In this document: positions 49,227-60,787 of the stretch, in pieces
How the letters are laid out: each line of letters opens with the position of its first letter
How positions within the stretch are numbered: position 1 is the first letter of the stretch
Origin: Mariannaea sp. PMI_226
Lineage: Eukaryota; Ascomycota; Sordariomycetes; Hypocreales; Nectriaceae
NCBI GenBank assembly: GCA_024336345.1
Contig: JANFOG010000016.1
Location: 434,001-498,000 of the forward strand
Direction: 5' to 3'
DNA: 64,000 bases
Translations under genes and position numbers: made by a program
The notes under the pieces: model-generated
The model's input: only the letters and a program-made list of their open reading frames with translations
Told to the model about the DNA's origin: nothing
Databases searched by the model: none

Positions 49227-52200
49227 ATGTCTTTTTGGTGCTGCAACTGTTCTCGTGGCCTCACTCTGGAACCAACCACTAGTGCCACATCTCCTGTGTC
49301 GATCCAGCTCGAACCCAGCTCGAACCCTGTTTTTTACAATCAAGATGCGAATACTGGAGCTACAAGGCGGCCCTTTGGGTTTCCTTGCATATTACAGAGT
49401 TCTTCCTGTACTTCATTGAACCGCCATCCACCGCCATCAAGACTCAATCACCTGATAGATGGCAATTCTGACAGTGATGACGATCAAATCAGCAGCAAAA
49501 GGCTCAAAGAAGCGCTTAAATTGGTACAGAAACGGCTTCTCCGACTCAAGCCCAATGGTCCCAATGCGAGAAATCAGTCTCGAGTGTCTATTGGAAATAC
49601 TGAGGAAGAAATTGCCCGAAGAGCTGAACTCAAACGACTGATGCACCAAAGAATCCAGAATGAGCTTTTTATCGAACAGACTGATGACAAGCCTAAACCC
49701 AACTCGAGCTTGTCACCTCTTGCAAGCGGCCCAAGAGACTACATTGAGTTTTCTGTTACCGCACCCCCTGCAAATGATCCCTCGAAATGCGCAGAATTAG
49801 GTGCTCCATCAACGATTCCTCTCCCTCACTATGAGAGCAAGGGCTTGACTCAGCGAGAGGACACATCCCTCGAGCCATCTCTCGTCTACAAAAGCCCCGA
49901 AGGATCTGTTAAGGAAGCAACTGGTACCGTGCATTGCTTATATCCTGAACTCGTGTCTGCACAACTGGTTCCGGCCTCAAGATGTGGGAGCATTCCACAG
50001 TCTCTCGCATCGCAACGGTCATTTCAACTTTCCAATGCTAACTCCCGACTCGACCGTATCCTGGGACCGGATAATGGATTTTCTAGCCGGAGGGGCTCGT
50101 CTTCCGTGGATGGGCACTCGGGCCTTGGCATTTGGCTCGCAACTCAGGGGCTACGACCAAAGGACGACTTGATTGTTTCACTCAAGGACTCCGATCAAAC
50201 TGGTTCTCTACTTGAAGAGAATTTCAAGATACAGGTGAAAGATGATACAGCTTCACAGGCATCTAATTTGAGCGTGATTCAGGGGGCTCCTTCTGTAACC
50301 AAATGTGAACCCAGGCAACCTTATGATGAGATCGATGCATCAAAATGGCTTATCCAGCGAAGCACCCCAGAACAGGTTGCAACACCCAAATCCCGTAGCT
50401 TTCGAGATAGCCTTGATCTCACCCAAAGAGCAGTCTTAGAAGAAACAGAAGATATGCTCGACAGCGTAGCCTTGGCAGGCATCCTCAACGGAGTAGCTGA
50501 TAGCACATCCTCAAATTACAACTCTAAGCTGCCTAGCTTCCAACCAAGCCCCTGCCGATCTCAACCACACATTCACGGCATCGATTCTCGAGATCTTCAA
50601 AGTTTACAACTCTCCCCCTTCCGAGGTAGTTTTATCTAGTATCAGTGCACGCTTGGAGCTAACAGATTTTCCTCATAGCAGCCACCAACCAGTCTTCTTT
50701 TTGCGAGTTTCCCAATACCCAGAATCCAGGTCCTATTAGTTATACTCACTCGGACGAGTGTATAATCAATGCTTCTGATATTACCACGGAGGGATATCCC
50801 ACTTTCGGTGCCCCTGGTACTGTGTCGCTATCAGAGACGGCTAGCTTCCAACAACGAGAGATAGAACTTTTATCCATACAAACTCGGTTTAGCGACGTGC
50901 TCTCATGTTGGAAGCCTTCTGTTCCTGTTAAGAGTCGATTCCGCGAAGAGCTTTCTAGACGAGGACGAGGCAAAACGAGGCAAGATTTCATGAATAAACT
51001 CCACCTCAACATTCCAAAACGACTTAAATCAAGGCCCAGGCTCACTGGTGGTGAGATATCTTTGCTTCTAGTATGTTCGCGCTGACTTGCTAATCCTCAG
51101 TTCACTGCGTAGAAATAGGTTCAAGTGTCGATATTACAGGATGTAAGCGCCGCAAACCATCTCATCTTACCATTAGAGCAAGTCTACATTCACCCTCTTC
51201 CTATGTTGAAGCAGGGCCATCACTGGGACAAGACAATGCTACAGTCAATATGTGGCAACAGGCTATTAAGCGCGAATCAGAAGAAAGACGCAGCTCTCAG
51301 ACAGGAACGAGTACGTACAACGTTAATAATGAAGATATCTCTGTTCCAACCCGTGCGTTCAACCTCAGGGTTGGACCACGGAGGGAGAAGAGTTCATCAA
51401 ACACCGTTTTGGCTACAGGTCATTCCGATAGACAACAAGAACAACCATCCCAGGTGGTATCAGAGAGCGACGAACTGCGGAAGACGGAGAATTCTAAAAA
51501 GTTGCTACAACGATGGGTGGTCGAGATGTTACCTGGTACCCTAAGACATGATGGGAATATCAAAAGGAGTACCACAGTCAGATACAAGAAGCCGCCCAAT
51601 TCTTGGACCATGTATCCTTCTCATACCAGGGAGCAAAGAACCAAATATGCATCAACAAAAGATGATATCAGGCCAAGGGATTTTGCGATACAAGAAATTG
51701 CACCGGATGGCCGTGTATTTTGGTCTACCGATATGGAGGTTCCGCAACAAAGCGTCTATGAACGTCCACTTACCAGGTCACTTTCCATGAGGTTTGGGCA
51801 AGCAGTAAAGTCAAAACTAACCAATTTTCTTCCTGCAAGCAAAGGTAAAGATGAAACAGCAGTGGTTCTATGGAAACGCAGGTCCGTTTCACAAGGAGCG
51901 AAGGAGTTAGAATACCCAGAGCTCGAGATATTACCGACGGAATCGGGATTCAAGGAACTTGAGGCCCTAGAGTGGGAAATTGACAATATTAGAGGAAAGA
52001 CATGTTCTCAAATTAGTCAACACGATCACGACCAGCCAGTTCCAAAACGAAGTCTAGGGAGCAAGATATCGTCACGCATGCAATCGGCGCCAACGCCTGA
52101 GTGTGAGGAACACAACAGAGACCCCAAAATAGCTAGGGACTCGAAGGCCCCTAGTACACCGACGAGTCATAGTTTGGCCCAAGAGAGTATTGTGTTGACA

Positions 52201-52362
52201 GATACTTTTGTCACTCCACAGAGCCGCCTGTCCTCGGGTCGTTCTCCTAGTCTACGGACTCAGCAGAGCGAACCGAAATCGGAGGGAGTGTCATCCAGAA
52301 ATGAACAATTGGTCATCCAAAGGTTGTCTAATGACGAATCTCTTGCGACCATACGCCCATGA
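49227..52362 (+). CDS. Unrecognised 1010-aa protein, mostly disordered
   Basis: Three exons (49227-50625, 50679-51050, 51101-52362) give 1010 residues. I chose the ATG at 49227 (MSFWCCNCSRGLTLEPTT), because a CxxC-containing N-terminus looks deliberate; 49209 is also in frame. Visible features: a Lys/Arg-rich helical segment (about residues 90-150, KRLKEALKLVQKRLLRLKPN and IARRAELKRLMHQRI), long Ser/Pro/Gln-rich stretches, and a segment rich in Trp, Lys and Arg in the last third (PNSWTMYPSHTREQR, followed by RPRDFAIQEI and VFWSTD). I recall PSHTREER/RDFA-type motifs in uncharacterised Sordariomycete proteins. Intron 1 is 53 nt. Intron 2 has several frame-preserving acceptors, so its 3' end is uncertain. 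No membrane segment is visible and no function is assigned. Confidence 0.75.
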
Positions 52363-52941
52363 TCTGATACATGGTGTTGTCAGTCACCCGGTATCCGGTT
52401 CAATGGATCTGAGTAGGCTCAGAGAAGGGTCTACCTGCTAGATGAATAAGAACAAAGCCCATTGATTCGGAACTCTATGTTTGGGCTTCAACACAGATGC
52501 TACTTTATTTCGAGGTTTATACCACAGCAGCACCTTAACCAGCGTCTCTTTTATTGGGCGAGACTACCTTGCACGAAATTACAATCTCAGTTCGGTTATT
52601 TTCTTCAACAAGAACCCCAACGATAGTTGCTGGAATCGCTACCTGATATGCTCAATATCAATTAGAATCCTCTTTCTTATTCATAGTTTTGCGCTCTCAC
52701 TTGATGAAACTACTCAAGTAGTATGTGTGGAAGTTATGGCATTGTGTACTTTCTCTCTTTTATCCCCCAAACTAGCTTGTTTAGACAGTAATCAACAGTA
52801 TTGATACCATATTTTTCCTCTTCTATTTTGCGTTCATTGGTTTGATTCTTGATCATAAGTTACTGACATGCTGTGACACACAGTTCCCGGGGCAAGCCTA
52901 TCGATATCTCCAGGTTTAGGATATTTAGGAAAAGATGTTAA
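52363..52941. other. Intergenic between convergent genes
   Basis: This is the 3' flank of the 1010-aa gene and of the MFS gene. The DNA is A/T-rich and nothing coding is seen. Confidence 0.6.
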
Positions 52942-54872
52942 TTAGACAATTTCTTCTTTTTCCTGGAGCTGGGTCCGCTCTCGTCGATCCTTTTCCTCTT
53001 CAGACTTGCGCATCATCTCCTCCTTGCGCTCACGTAGGGCAATGCAGAAAGGTGAGCGACTACGAATGCTGGGTCCCTTCCAGATGAAAACAAAAGGGAT
53101 GATGCACATCACAGCACTTAGGCCTCCAAGGAGAGAGCAGGCGCCCGCGATTCCGAGACGGTGGAACATGTGAGTGGTGGCGAGGGGAAGCACGACGGCG
53201 AAGAGTGAACGACAGCACGAAGCAGCAGCATTGGCAGACGCGGCGAAGATTTCATACGCATCTGTAAGGTAGTTGAGCAAGGCCATAAAGATGAGGAGAA
53301 AGCCCATGCCAAAGGGGATGCCAGCAAGCATGGGCGCGACGAATGATGGGGATGACTTAGCGGACCAGCCGAGCCAGAAGAGCGAGATGACGAAGAGAGG
53401 GCCGCCGATGCAGGCAAGAGGCAAACGGCGATATTCTTCGCGTTTGACCCACGCGGCGTTGCGTGCTTGGGCACGAGAGAGGGTAATGTCCCAGTAATAG
53501 AATATGGGGAAAGTAAGGCATGCTCCGCCACCGATAGAGAGATATGCCAAGCCAGTGACGCCGGGTGAGAGACCATACACATCTTGGAAGACGATAGGAA
53601 AAGCTTGGAAGGACATGTAGAAGATGGAATAGATGAGGGAGAGGTAGGCACATGTAGTGGTGACGATGGGTTCGAACAGGAGCATGCGAAGGGGCCGGGT
53701 CAGGACCACGGTGAGGAGTTGGCTGAGGCTCGTCTCTTCAAGGTCACGAGGAGCAATTACTCTCGAATTAGAATCAGCTTTGCGGATCCTTTTTGCTTTC
53801 CTCGAGAGCAGGATTGGACCATAAGTCTCTGGGAGGAATGGGGTGAGGACGAGAGTTACACCAGCGAATATGAGGGCAATCCAGAAACACCAGCGCCAGC
53901 CGATGGTTTCGGATGTAAATCCGGACACAATGGGAGCTAGAAGAGGACCGAAAGTCGTTGCCTATGGGTTTTCCATTTGATTAATGTCCAAATACTCGCT
54001 GCAGGGCATGATACAAAAAGAACGAAGTATGACACGGTTAGGGAGATCAACTCACCACCATGAAAATGGCGTATGCCCGCCCTCTTGTCGTCGGTTCCCC
54101 GTAGACATCCGCCAAGATTCCCGCTACAATGGCAATTGGAGAGCTAGCAAACACTCCAGTGAAGAATCGAAACACCAAAAGGGCGGGCCAATTGGGTGCG
54201 AGGGCGCAAGCCATGGTCGAGAGCATAAAGAGGACGAAAGTGACGAAGCTGAGGTCCCGACGGCCAAAATGTTCGCTCAACGGACCCCAGATGATAGGGC
54301 CAAAAACGTATCCGATGAGGTAGACGGAAATTGGCAACACTTGTTGATTCTCAGAGTGGACGTTAAAGTAGCGAAGGATTGCCGGAATTGCCATGCTTGG
54401 CAGAGCCGAACCCATGGTTGAGTTGATGACGAGGATACTTGTATAGATGAGGATGGCGGTTTTTTTCATCTGTGATTGAAATAAGATCGTCAGTAGGGAG
54501 CTAGAATAGAAGGGGGAAAGAATCTATTCCTACACTTGACCAGTTGTACGGGTTCTCGGGGTCATTGGGCTCCCAATTGAGCACTACCTCGTTGGTGCGA
54601 CTTCTCGTTCGGGAGCGAATATGATGAAGGGCACCCAAGCCACGATCTGCCGTTGCTGCTTCTTCTTGATATCGACGCTCGGCATCGAGTTCATCCAGAT
54701 GGGTAATCCTGTCTGAGAAAGAGCTGCTTCTGCGTCGTCCCCCTTGTTGGCAACGTTGTCAGTATCCAATGGAGATTTCTTTTTCCCGTCAAAAACACCG
54801 ATTGAACTCAGAACATAACTTACGGTAAGGAGAAGTCTCACGCATTGTGTCACTGGAGGTACTCTCAGGCAT
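52942..54872 (-). CDS. MFS multidrug-type transporter (DHA1 family)
   Basis: Four exons (54872-54824, 54742-54534, 54469-54056, 53961-52942) encode 563 residues. The cytosolic N-terminus is Ser/Arg-rich (RSSSFSDRITHLDELDAERR) and ends in LNWEPNDPENPYNWSS, the typical pre-TM1 motif of fungal DHA1 drug:H+ antiporters. Motif A is in GPLSEHFGRRDLSF after TM2. The TM4-5 region holds FRFFTGVFASSPIAIVAGIL, and TM6 follows WRWCFWIALIFAG. Twelve membrane helices can be counted, with a charged central loop (RKAKRIRKADSNSR) and a strongly charged C-terminal tail (KEEMMRKSEEEKDRRERTQL). Relatives export drugs or polyamines, but the substrate is not readable. Intron 1 uses an AAG acceptor; this gives the only in-phase join. 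The promoter side has repeated TCGGATC words. Confidence 0.93.
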
Positions 54873-55796
54873 ATTGCTTGTTTGTTATTGAAGGTGTCGT
54901 CATGGAACTCGTTGATCAACAAACTACAGATTACGAGGAAAGAAAAAAGAGAATGAAAGGAGACGAACAACGAACACGGAGAAAAGATCGGTGACTACAT
55001 TTTCAGGTCACAGGAACACCAGCAAACGAAGATACCTAGGATGCTCTCTTCTCTCTCAGCCCTCTTGGCTGGGACCCGCCTTCATCGGGGAAGTGGACCT
55101 GTTGCCCACCCAAAAGCCAGAGGTCATCGCGGACTCATTAGCGATAGCTTCGGGAATACGCAAAGGTTGTAAGTAACCCCGCTCAATATCAAGGGGGTCC
55201 AGCACGGTGGTTGGCTAGCTTCCACTCCGAGCCGGGGCAAAATTGGAGTACGGCAACAAAAGGTGTGATGGGAAGATTGCTTTCCATGGGATAACTAAGG
55301 AGGAAGTGTGATGGTACCCGGCAGCTATGACGAGCGAGCATATCGGATCCAGATCGGAGGGCGTGTGAGCTAATGCAAGCCGTAGAGTTGAGGGAGGCCA
55401 TGACGAATGGTAGGCCTCGGGTTGAGCAAAGCTGCTCCCCTCGGCAAAAATGCAGGTGACAAATGCCAGCTTCGCACAAGACTATTCCAGGAAAAACAAC
55501 CCATAGAGAGTAGTTGCGTACAGGAAGCGCGCAGGATAGTGCTGCAAAGTGATGAGAGGAACCGCATATGCTCTGCACATCCATACATAACAACACAGCG
55601 AAGGTCGGATCCGATTTGAGGACCGATCCGAAAACGGGGGACGTCACGAGCTCTGAATTTTGAGGCCCCCAAACCAACGTGGTTTCATTCGGAGTATTAA
55701 GTTTTTTTTTCTCTCTCGATAGGACAAAGGGGAGGGGAGGAAAAAGATTCTCCCGGCTGAGGAGGCGGTGATTCGTAGTACAAAAAATTGAAGATC
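54873..55796. other. MFS transporter promoter region and prefoldin 3' flank
   Basis: No gene is supported. On the side upstream of the transporter there are three TCGGATC words (55343, 55605 within the palindrome TCGGATCCGA, and an inverted copy near 55623). A C/T-rich stretch lies near 55700. Confidence 0.55.
55605..55614. promoter_or_regulatory. Palindrome TCGGATCCGA upstream of the MFS gene
   Basis: This perfect 10-bp palindrome contains opposed CGG/CCG triplets with a 2-bp spacer, the geometry some Zn2Cys6 factors bind. It lies about 730 bp upstream of the transporter ATG. Regulation is inferred only. Confidence 0.35.
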
Positions 55797-56402
55797 TCAG
55801 GTTTCTAGGTTGATCTGCTTTCCGAATCTGGCATATAACTCGACCTTGAGCTGGGTCATTTCTTCGCGGATAGATGATAGCTTCTCCTCCAATACGTTGG
55901 ATTCCTCCTCGAGGTTCTCTGTAGCTTCCTCGAGCATCTCTTGCGCCTGTTCCAAGGGGATGTGAAAGAAGGCGTCGCCGATTTTGTATCTATATCGAAG
56001 AGGATCCTCGTTAGTAAATGGGAATTCCTCTGGGTTTCGTAAGCTCGTTATCAGGGAGGGGGCGTTCGTACTGGACTTTTTCGTCTTCGTCGGCAAGTTC
56101 TAGTTCGGTGGACAAATCATCTAGCTCCTCCTTCTCCTTCTGTGATACCTCATCAGCGCACGACCAGCGGGAAAAGGTCGATGAAAATCGTACACTCTTT
56201 GATTTTAGTTCTTCCTCCAGAGTCAATTCTCGTTGGTGTAGTCGACTGAATCGGTTGATCTTGTCTTGATCCTCTCGTCGCACCTCGACTTCATCGGACG
56301 CCTCCTCGTCGGCCTTGGACAGCTGGGTGGAGGGTGAGCCGTTGTGTAACTATCCTCGTGAGAGTGTTTACTTACCATCCGGCGCTGCATGATGGATGCC
56401 AT
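55797..56402 (-). CDS. gim3: Prefoldin subunit 4 (Gim3)
   Basis: Four exons (56402-56376, 56322-56194, 56139-56072, 55989-55797) encode 138 residues (yeast Gim3 is 129). Prefoldin is a hexamer that holds nascent actin and tubulin and passes them to the TRiC/CCT chaperonin. Beta-class features: an N-terminal coiled coil (RREDQDKINRFSRLHQREL), the ELADEDEKVQYKIGDAFF segment that forms the beta-hairpin core, a second coiled coil (EQAQEMLEEATENLEEESNV), and the C-terminus LYARFGKQINLET, very close to the yeast end. Introns 2 and 3 both use GTACGA donors. The exon 2-3 junction aligns with yeast without a gap, which supports the 54-nt intron although the frame stays open through it. Confidence 0.93.
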
Positions 56403-56789
56403 GGTGATTATCTGGGTCTGGGGTTGGCCGTGATCAGTCGTCGCTGCAATAGCTTCCGGGCACCACCTTCAAATGCCACCGAACATGAGGATTGTAAGGT
56501 GGGTTACAGTTATTTTTTACAGTATATCTACCTAGATGATACTGTATGCCCCTCCTTCCCAGGATTGCTACAACGGGACGAGGCTCAAGGTACGTATCTG
56601 TATAAATGGGCTCTGTATCAAGCGTGAGCCTATCCTCATTGGGCAGCTTGGTGCCCCACACGTTAGAGATGTGGTGGTGAGGTCACCGACCAGGCTGAGG
56701 ACGCGCCTTGCCTCGCCTCGTTGCAAAACGTCAACATTGATTCACCCAATATCAGAACAAAAAATATCAGATTCGACACGTTAATCACC
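56403..56789. other. Bidirectional promoter between gim3 and the CENP-W-like gene
   Basis: A 387-bp divergent intergenic region. Nothing coding is seen and no clear element is recognised. Confidence 0.6.
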
Positions 56790-57209
56790 ATGGCTCTCGG
56801 AAAGAAGGCTTATCCTAAGGCAACGGTAAAAAAGATCATCAAAGCGCACTCTGATCACAATCTCAAAAAAAATGCCGACGTGACGGTAAGCTCTTCCAGC
56901 ATTGTCCCTTGAGTTGTCTGTTGTGAAGCTAATATTTTTACGTGCTAGATCTTCCTTGACTACGTCCTATTCATGGAAACGTTCGTTATATCTGCATTGC
57001 GCCAACCACACGAGAATACAAGCTAATATTCTAGGCAGACTGGTCAAAGAAGCTGCAATTCAGTCGAAGAAGTCTGGCGAGCGAGGACTGTCGGCGCGGA
57101 GTGTGAAGAAGGTGACCCGGGTATGACTCCACGTTGGTTCCGCCAACTTGTGTAGCAGAATCTAACAAGCTCATCCATTTAGGATACCTTGGCCAAATTC
57201 AAGGGATGA
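56790..57209 (+). CDS. wip1: CENP-W-like histone-fold protein
   Basis: Four very short exons (56790-56885, 56949-56980, 57039-57120, 57183-57209) give 78 residues, so no single open frame reveals it. The sequence has the histone fold of CENP-W: basic N-terminus (MALGKKAYPKATVKKIIKAH), a central helix (IFLDYVLFMETLVKEAAIQS), then SGERGLSARSVKKVTRDTLA and a short FKG end. CENP-W pairs with CENP-T and, with CENP-S/X, forms a DNA-binding tetramer of the inner kinetochore. Joins: GTAAGC/CTAG, GTTCGT/GGCAG and GTATGA/TTAG, all frame-correct. The GGCAG acceptor is chosen because the CTAG 4 nt before it breaks the frame. A different histone-fold partner of the CBF/NF-Y type is the main alternative. 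Confidence 0.85.
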
Positions 57210-58312
57210 TCGAATACGAGCGACTCGACAAAAATCCCTATTAGGCGCGACGCTGAGTTTCTGCCTTGGCGATGCGAGCGCATGAGATCGAGTTCATGTC
57301 GACCTGGTCTCAAATGCAATACCTTCTGAAACATCGACTTCCCGCGCACAAAACCACCCTTTTGCGCACGTTTCAGCCTCCCGACCGCACATGCAGGGTT
57401 CTATATAATTCCGGGTCCATGTAAATAAATATAAGGTACTCGGCGATGCCGAACCAAGAATTGAATTGAAGGAGAGGCTGTTCATGGCGCTGGGGTCACA
57501 ACTCACGAGACCACGCTCCTTTATTCATCAGCGACACTGGACACCTTGCGGGATGGTGGGGCATATATGTGGATACAGCGCATGAGCAGCATTTGGGTCT
57601 CTTTTTTGCGTGACGTGCCTCTGCTTCAGCTCCTGGCTGGTGGCAGACCACATGTTATGTACAAGCAGGCCGAAAAACAGACGAATCATAGTGAACAGCG
57701 AACTTGGCAGCATGTAATTGCTTGGCAACGATGAAATAAACCCAATCAGTTTGCGATGATGCACATCGAATATTCACAGCACAATTGGTTGCCGTAGTAT
57801 GGCTACCTCCTTCGTGTTGTTTCTTATGGATTCTAGAAACTCACATGGCCCATGCAGGGGTTGTCAGGCGGTCCTTTGGGGAGCTTCGGGTCTTGTGGTG
57901 GGCTGGTTTAGCGGGCTTTTTAGCACCTAGAGCCCGCTGCAAGCAAACGCCAGCCGACCAGGCACCTGTGCACCAGCCGTGGATCTTCTCGGCCTTTAGT
58001 TGCCTCCTCCAAGTCTGACGCTCCCTCCTCTCTTACTCCTCCAACTCCTCTTCTGCCTTCTTCTCCTTTTGCAAAAACAACATCAAACGATTACGGCTTT
58101 TGCCTCAGACTCACACCAAACGCTTCACACTTAGTCGTCTTCAGCTTCCTCCTCTGACGTCTACCGTCTCTTCCTCCCCACCCTGCCCACTTTCGCCACC
58201 ACACTATCTGGCCTCGACCCTGGTGGTGCCTCATTCTCACGCGCAACCCTGAGCAAACGAGATCGAACTCGATCACCTCTTCTACACACTACTCACAACA
58301 ATAACATCCGAA
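57210..58312. other. Intergenic upstream of the RGG protein gene
   Basis: No gene is supported. The last 300 bp before 58313 are strongly C/T-rich, typical of highly expressed fungal genes. Confidence 0.6.
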
Positions 58313-59797
58313 ATGGCTGCACCTGCTGTTCAGCCCACTTCCAAATCGGCGAAGAAGAAGGCCCCCAAGGGCATCGAGCGAACCGAATCCCCCGCCCCCA
58401 GCATTACTTCCAACGCCGCTGACAAGGCTGGTGATGAGTCTTCGGACAGCCTGTTCATCAAAGAGCTTCAGAAGTAAGTTTTTGGAGGCTGCAGCTCCAT
58501 TTTCCCATTGAGCTATGTTTAAGTTAACCCTTTCGAAAAGGAACATCCGCAATGTCAACAAGAAGATCGTAAGTACCAGCTCACCTTTCACCAACAATCC
58601 CTGACATAGCTTCGCATTAACTAACCCATGTGATCAAGACCAACGCCTCTAAGACCGATGCGCTCCTAAGCCAGCATGCCGACAAGTCCCTTGACGAATT
58701 GGTGGCTGCCAAGATCATCAATACCGACCAGAAGGCCCAGATTCTCAAGAAGCCTGCCCTGGCAGCGCAGCTTGCGCAGTACGAGGAGCAACTCGTCCAC
58801 TTCCAGAAAGTGGAGGAGCAGTTCCGCACGCGTGCCGCTACTGACAAAGCCGAGTTCGAGAAGACTTTGGAAAAGGCCAAGGCCGACGTTGCTAGCGAGG
58901 CCAAGCAGGCTAGCGAGGAGGCTCTGAAGAAGAATCTCTTGGTTCTGTCGCAATTCCTACGACTCGCTGCATACCGTCGCGAGGAGGCTAAGGACCCCGA
59001 ATCAGACGAGAGCCAGGCCATTGAGGGTGTTCTTCTTGCTATCTACTCTGGAGATGAGAGTGCAGTGCAGGCCATGCTGAAGCTGGTGGACGGAACCGAG
59101 GATAAGATTGTCAGCGTTCCGGGAGAACAGCTTCAGACTACTTGTAAGTCCTACGATTCGAAATCTTGGTGCAGCGCTAACCCCGTACTTCAGATTCTAC
59201 TGTTAAGACCCTCGCCCAGGAATACAAGACCCCTTACGACAACCAGCCCACTGAGGCCGAGGCTATTTCCGATCCTACCGTTTCGAACGCTGCGGCCACC
59301 GAGATTCACGCTGAGGAACCTGCCCTCTCCAACGCTGCCCCCGTCGAGCCTGCTTCCAACGGTATCACCAACGCCAGCGTGGCTGATGAAGCTGCTAATG
59401 CTGTTGCCGAGAATCAGTGGGACAGCTCCGCTAACAACGAGTTGTCTACTTCTCAGGAGTGGGTTGATGTGAAGGCTGAGGCTGAGGCTGCTCCTCCTGC
59501 AGCCGCTGCCAACGCCAAGTCTTGGGCCGACGACCACCCTGAGGTAAGCTTTTTTCTTCCTACTCGACGTTAAGTAATGATCGCACTACTAACAAGTTGC
59601 TACAGACCGCTGCTGCCCCTACTGATGCCAATGAGGGTTTCCATCAAGTCCAGCGCAACAAGTCCCGCAACGAGGGTGGTAACCATCGTGGTCGTGGCCG
59701 TGGCCGTGGTGGTTTCCGTGGCGATGGTCGAGGACGTGGCCGTGGTAATCGAGGTGCGGGAGGCCCTCCTCGTGCCCGACGCAACGAAGAGTCGTAG
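58313..59797 (+). CDS. YAG7-like protein with C-terminal RGG box
   Basis: Five exons (58313-58473, 58541-58568, 58639-59143, 59194-59543, 59606-59797) encode 411 residues. The N-terminus is Ala/Pro/Lys-rich, followed by a long helical coiled-coil region (about residues 48-215): FIKELQKNIRNVNKKI, DKSLDELVAAKIINTDQKAQ, QYEEQLVHFQKVEEQFRTRA. An Ala/Pro/Glu-rich linker follows. The C-terminus is an RGG/RG box (NHRGRGRGRGGFRGDGRGRG), which binds RNA. I recall this architecture as the fungal YAG7 family, similar in plan to caprin; that name is from memory. It is probably a cytoplasmic RNA-binding protein. Donors are GTAAGT, GTAAGT, GTAAGT and GTAAGC; joins are all in frame. Confidence 0.85.
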
Positions 59798-60787
59798 GAT
59801 GGCTCTTTCATGGCATCCGTTGGGTATCACATGTAACCTATCATTCTCCTCGCATCTCCTGATGAGGACTGTACAATGAAGTGACGGCGTTTACAAGTCA
59901 CGGGTCTACTCAGCAGAGCTGAGAGACAGCTGATTTGGGGCTTTGCATTTGGGTTTTGTGGATTTTGGGACTCAAACTTCATGTCCGGCGAAGGGATCCG
60001 GGAAGGGAGGGGAGTTCATCTTAATACCTTGTACAATTGGCGGTCCCTTACGGAGGGGAAGGGGGCATCAAAATGCGGCTGCTGGAGACATACAGAAATC
60101 AATGTGAAATCATACCCGCCAAGGGCAGAACTTCTACCGATATGGCGATGCCATCCTGATTTCCTTCGCTAAACCTCTTGAAGTGATAGAATTGTACGAC
60201 ATTTGTTATGGTTGAAAGTATGTGGATTTGTCCTGTTACTGAACGAAGCATGCCCACATAGAACAAACAGCATATATGATACCGTAACACCTAATGATGT
60301 GATGAGTGTCGCAATTATAAGGCACAAAAGAAAATCATTGTGGATACTAAATGTGAAGGAAGAATCATTTTCCCAATCCGCCATAGAGACGATACGAAGC
60401 TTAGCTATATACATACCATTGAACCTATCATTGAGTTGTGTCGTTCATGAAGGAAGCCCAAGTAGTTGACGCCACCACCTGCGTGGTGCGTGCCTTGCAT
60501 TATATAAAGCTACCTGCTGTAGGTACCTTGATGTCTGAGGTGGGCAGCAAATGAGACAGCTGTGGTGGACGATCTCCTCCAAAATGCGGGGAGCTTGTCG
60601 ATGATGTTAATTGGTTCATCGCGAATCCCAGCCACTCCACTTTTTTTTGGGAGCCTCGTCATTTCTGCGTGCACGGGAGTAGGCACCTACAGAGCCCAAA
60701 GACTCTATTTGTCTCCATCTTAACTTCATTCCTTTTCATCACACACTCTCCTCTTCATCACAGACACTGCTCTGTGTGCGCAACGCG
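59798..60787. other. Intergenic upstream of the Hub1-like gene
   Basis: No gene is supported. It holds the 3' flank of the RGG protein gene and the promoter of the Hub1-like gene. The last 100 bp are C/T-rich. Confidence 0.6.
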
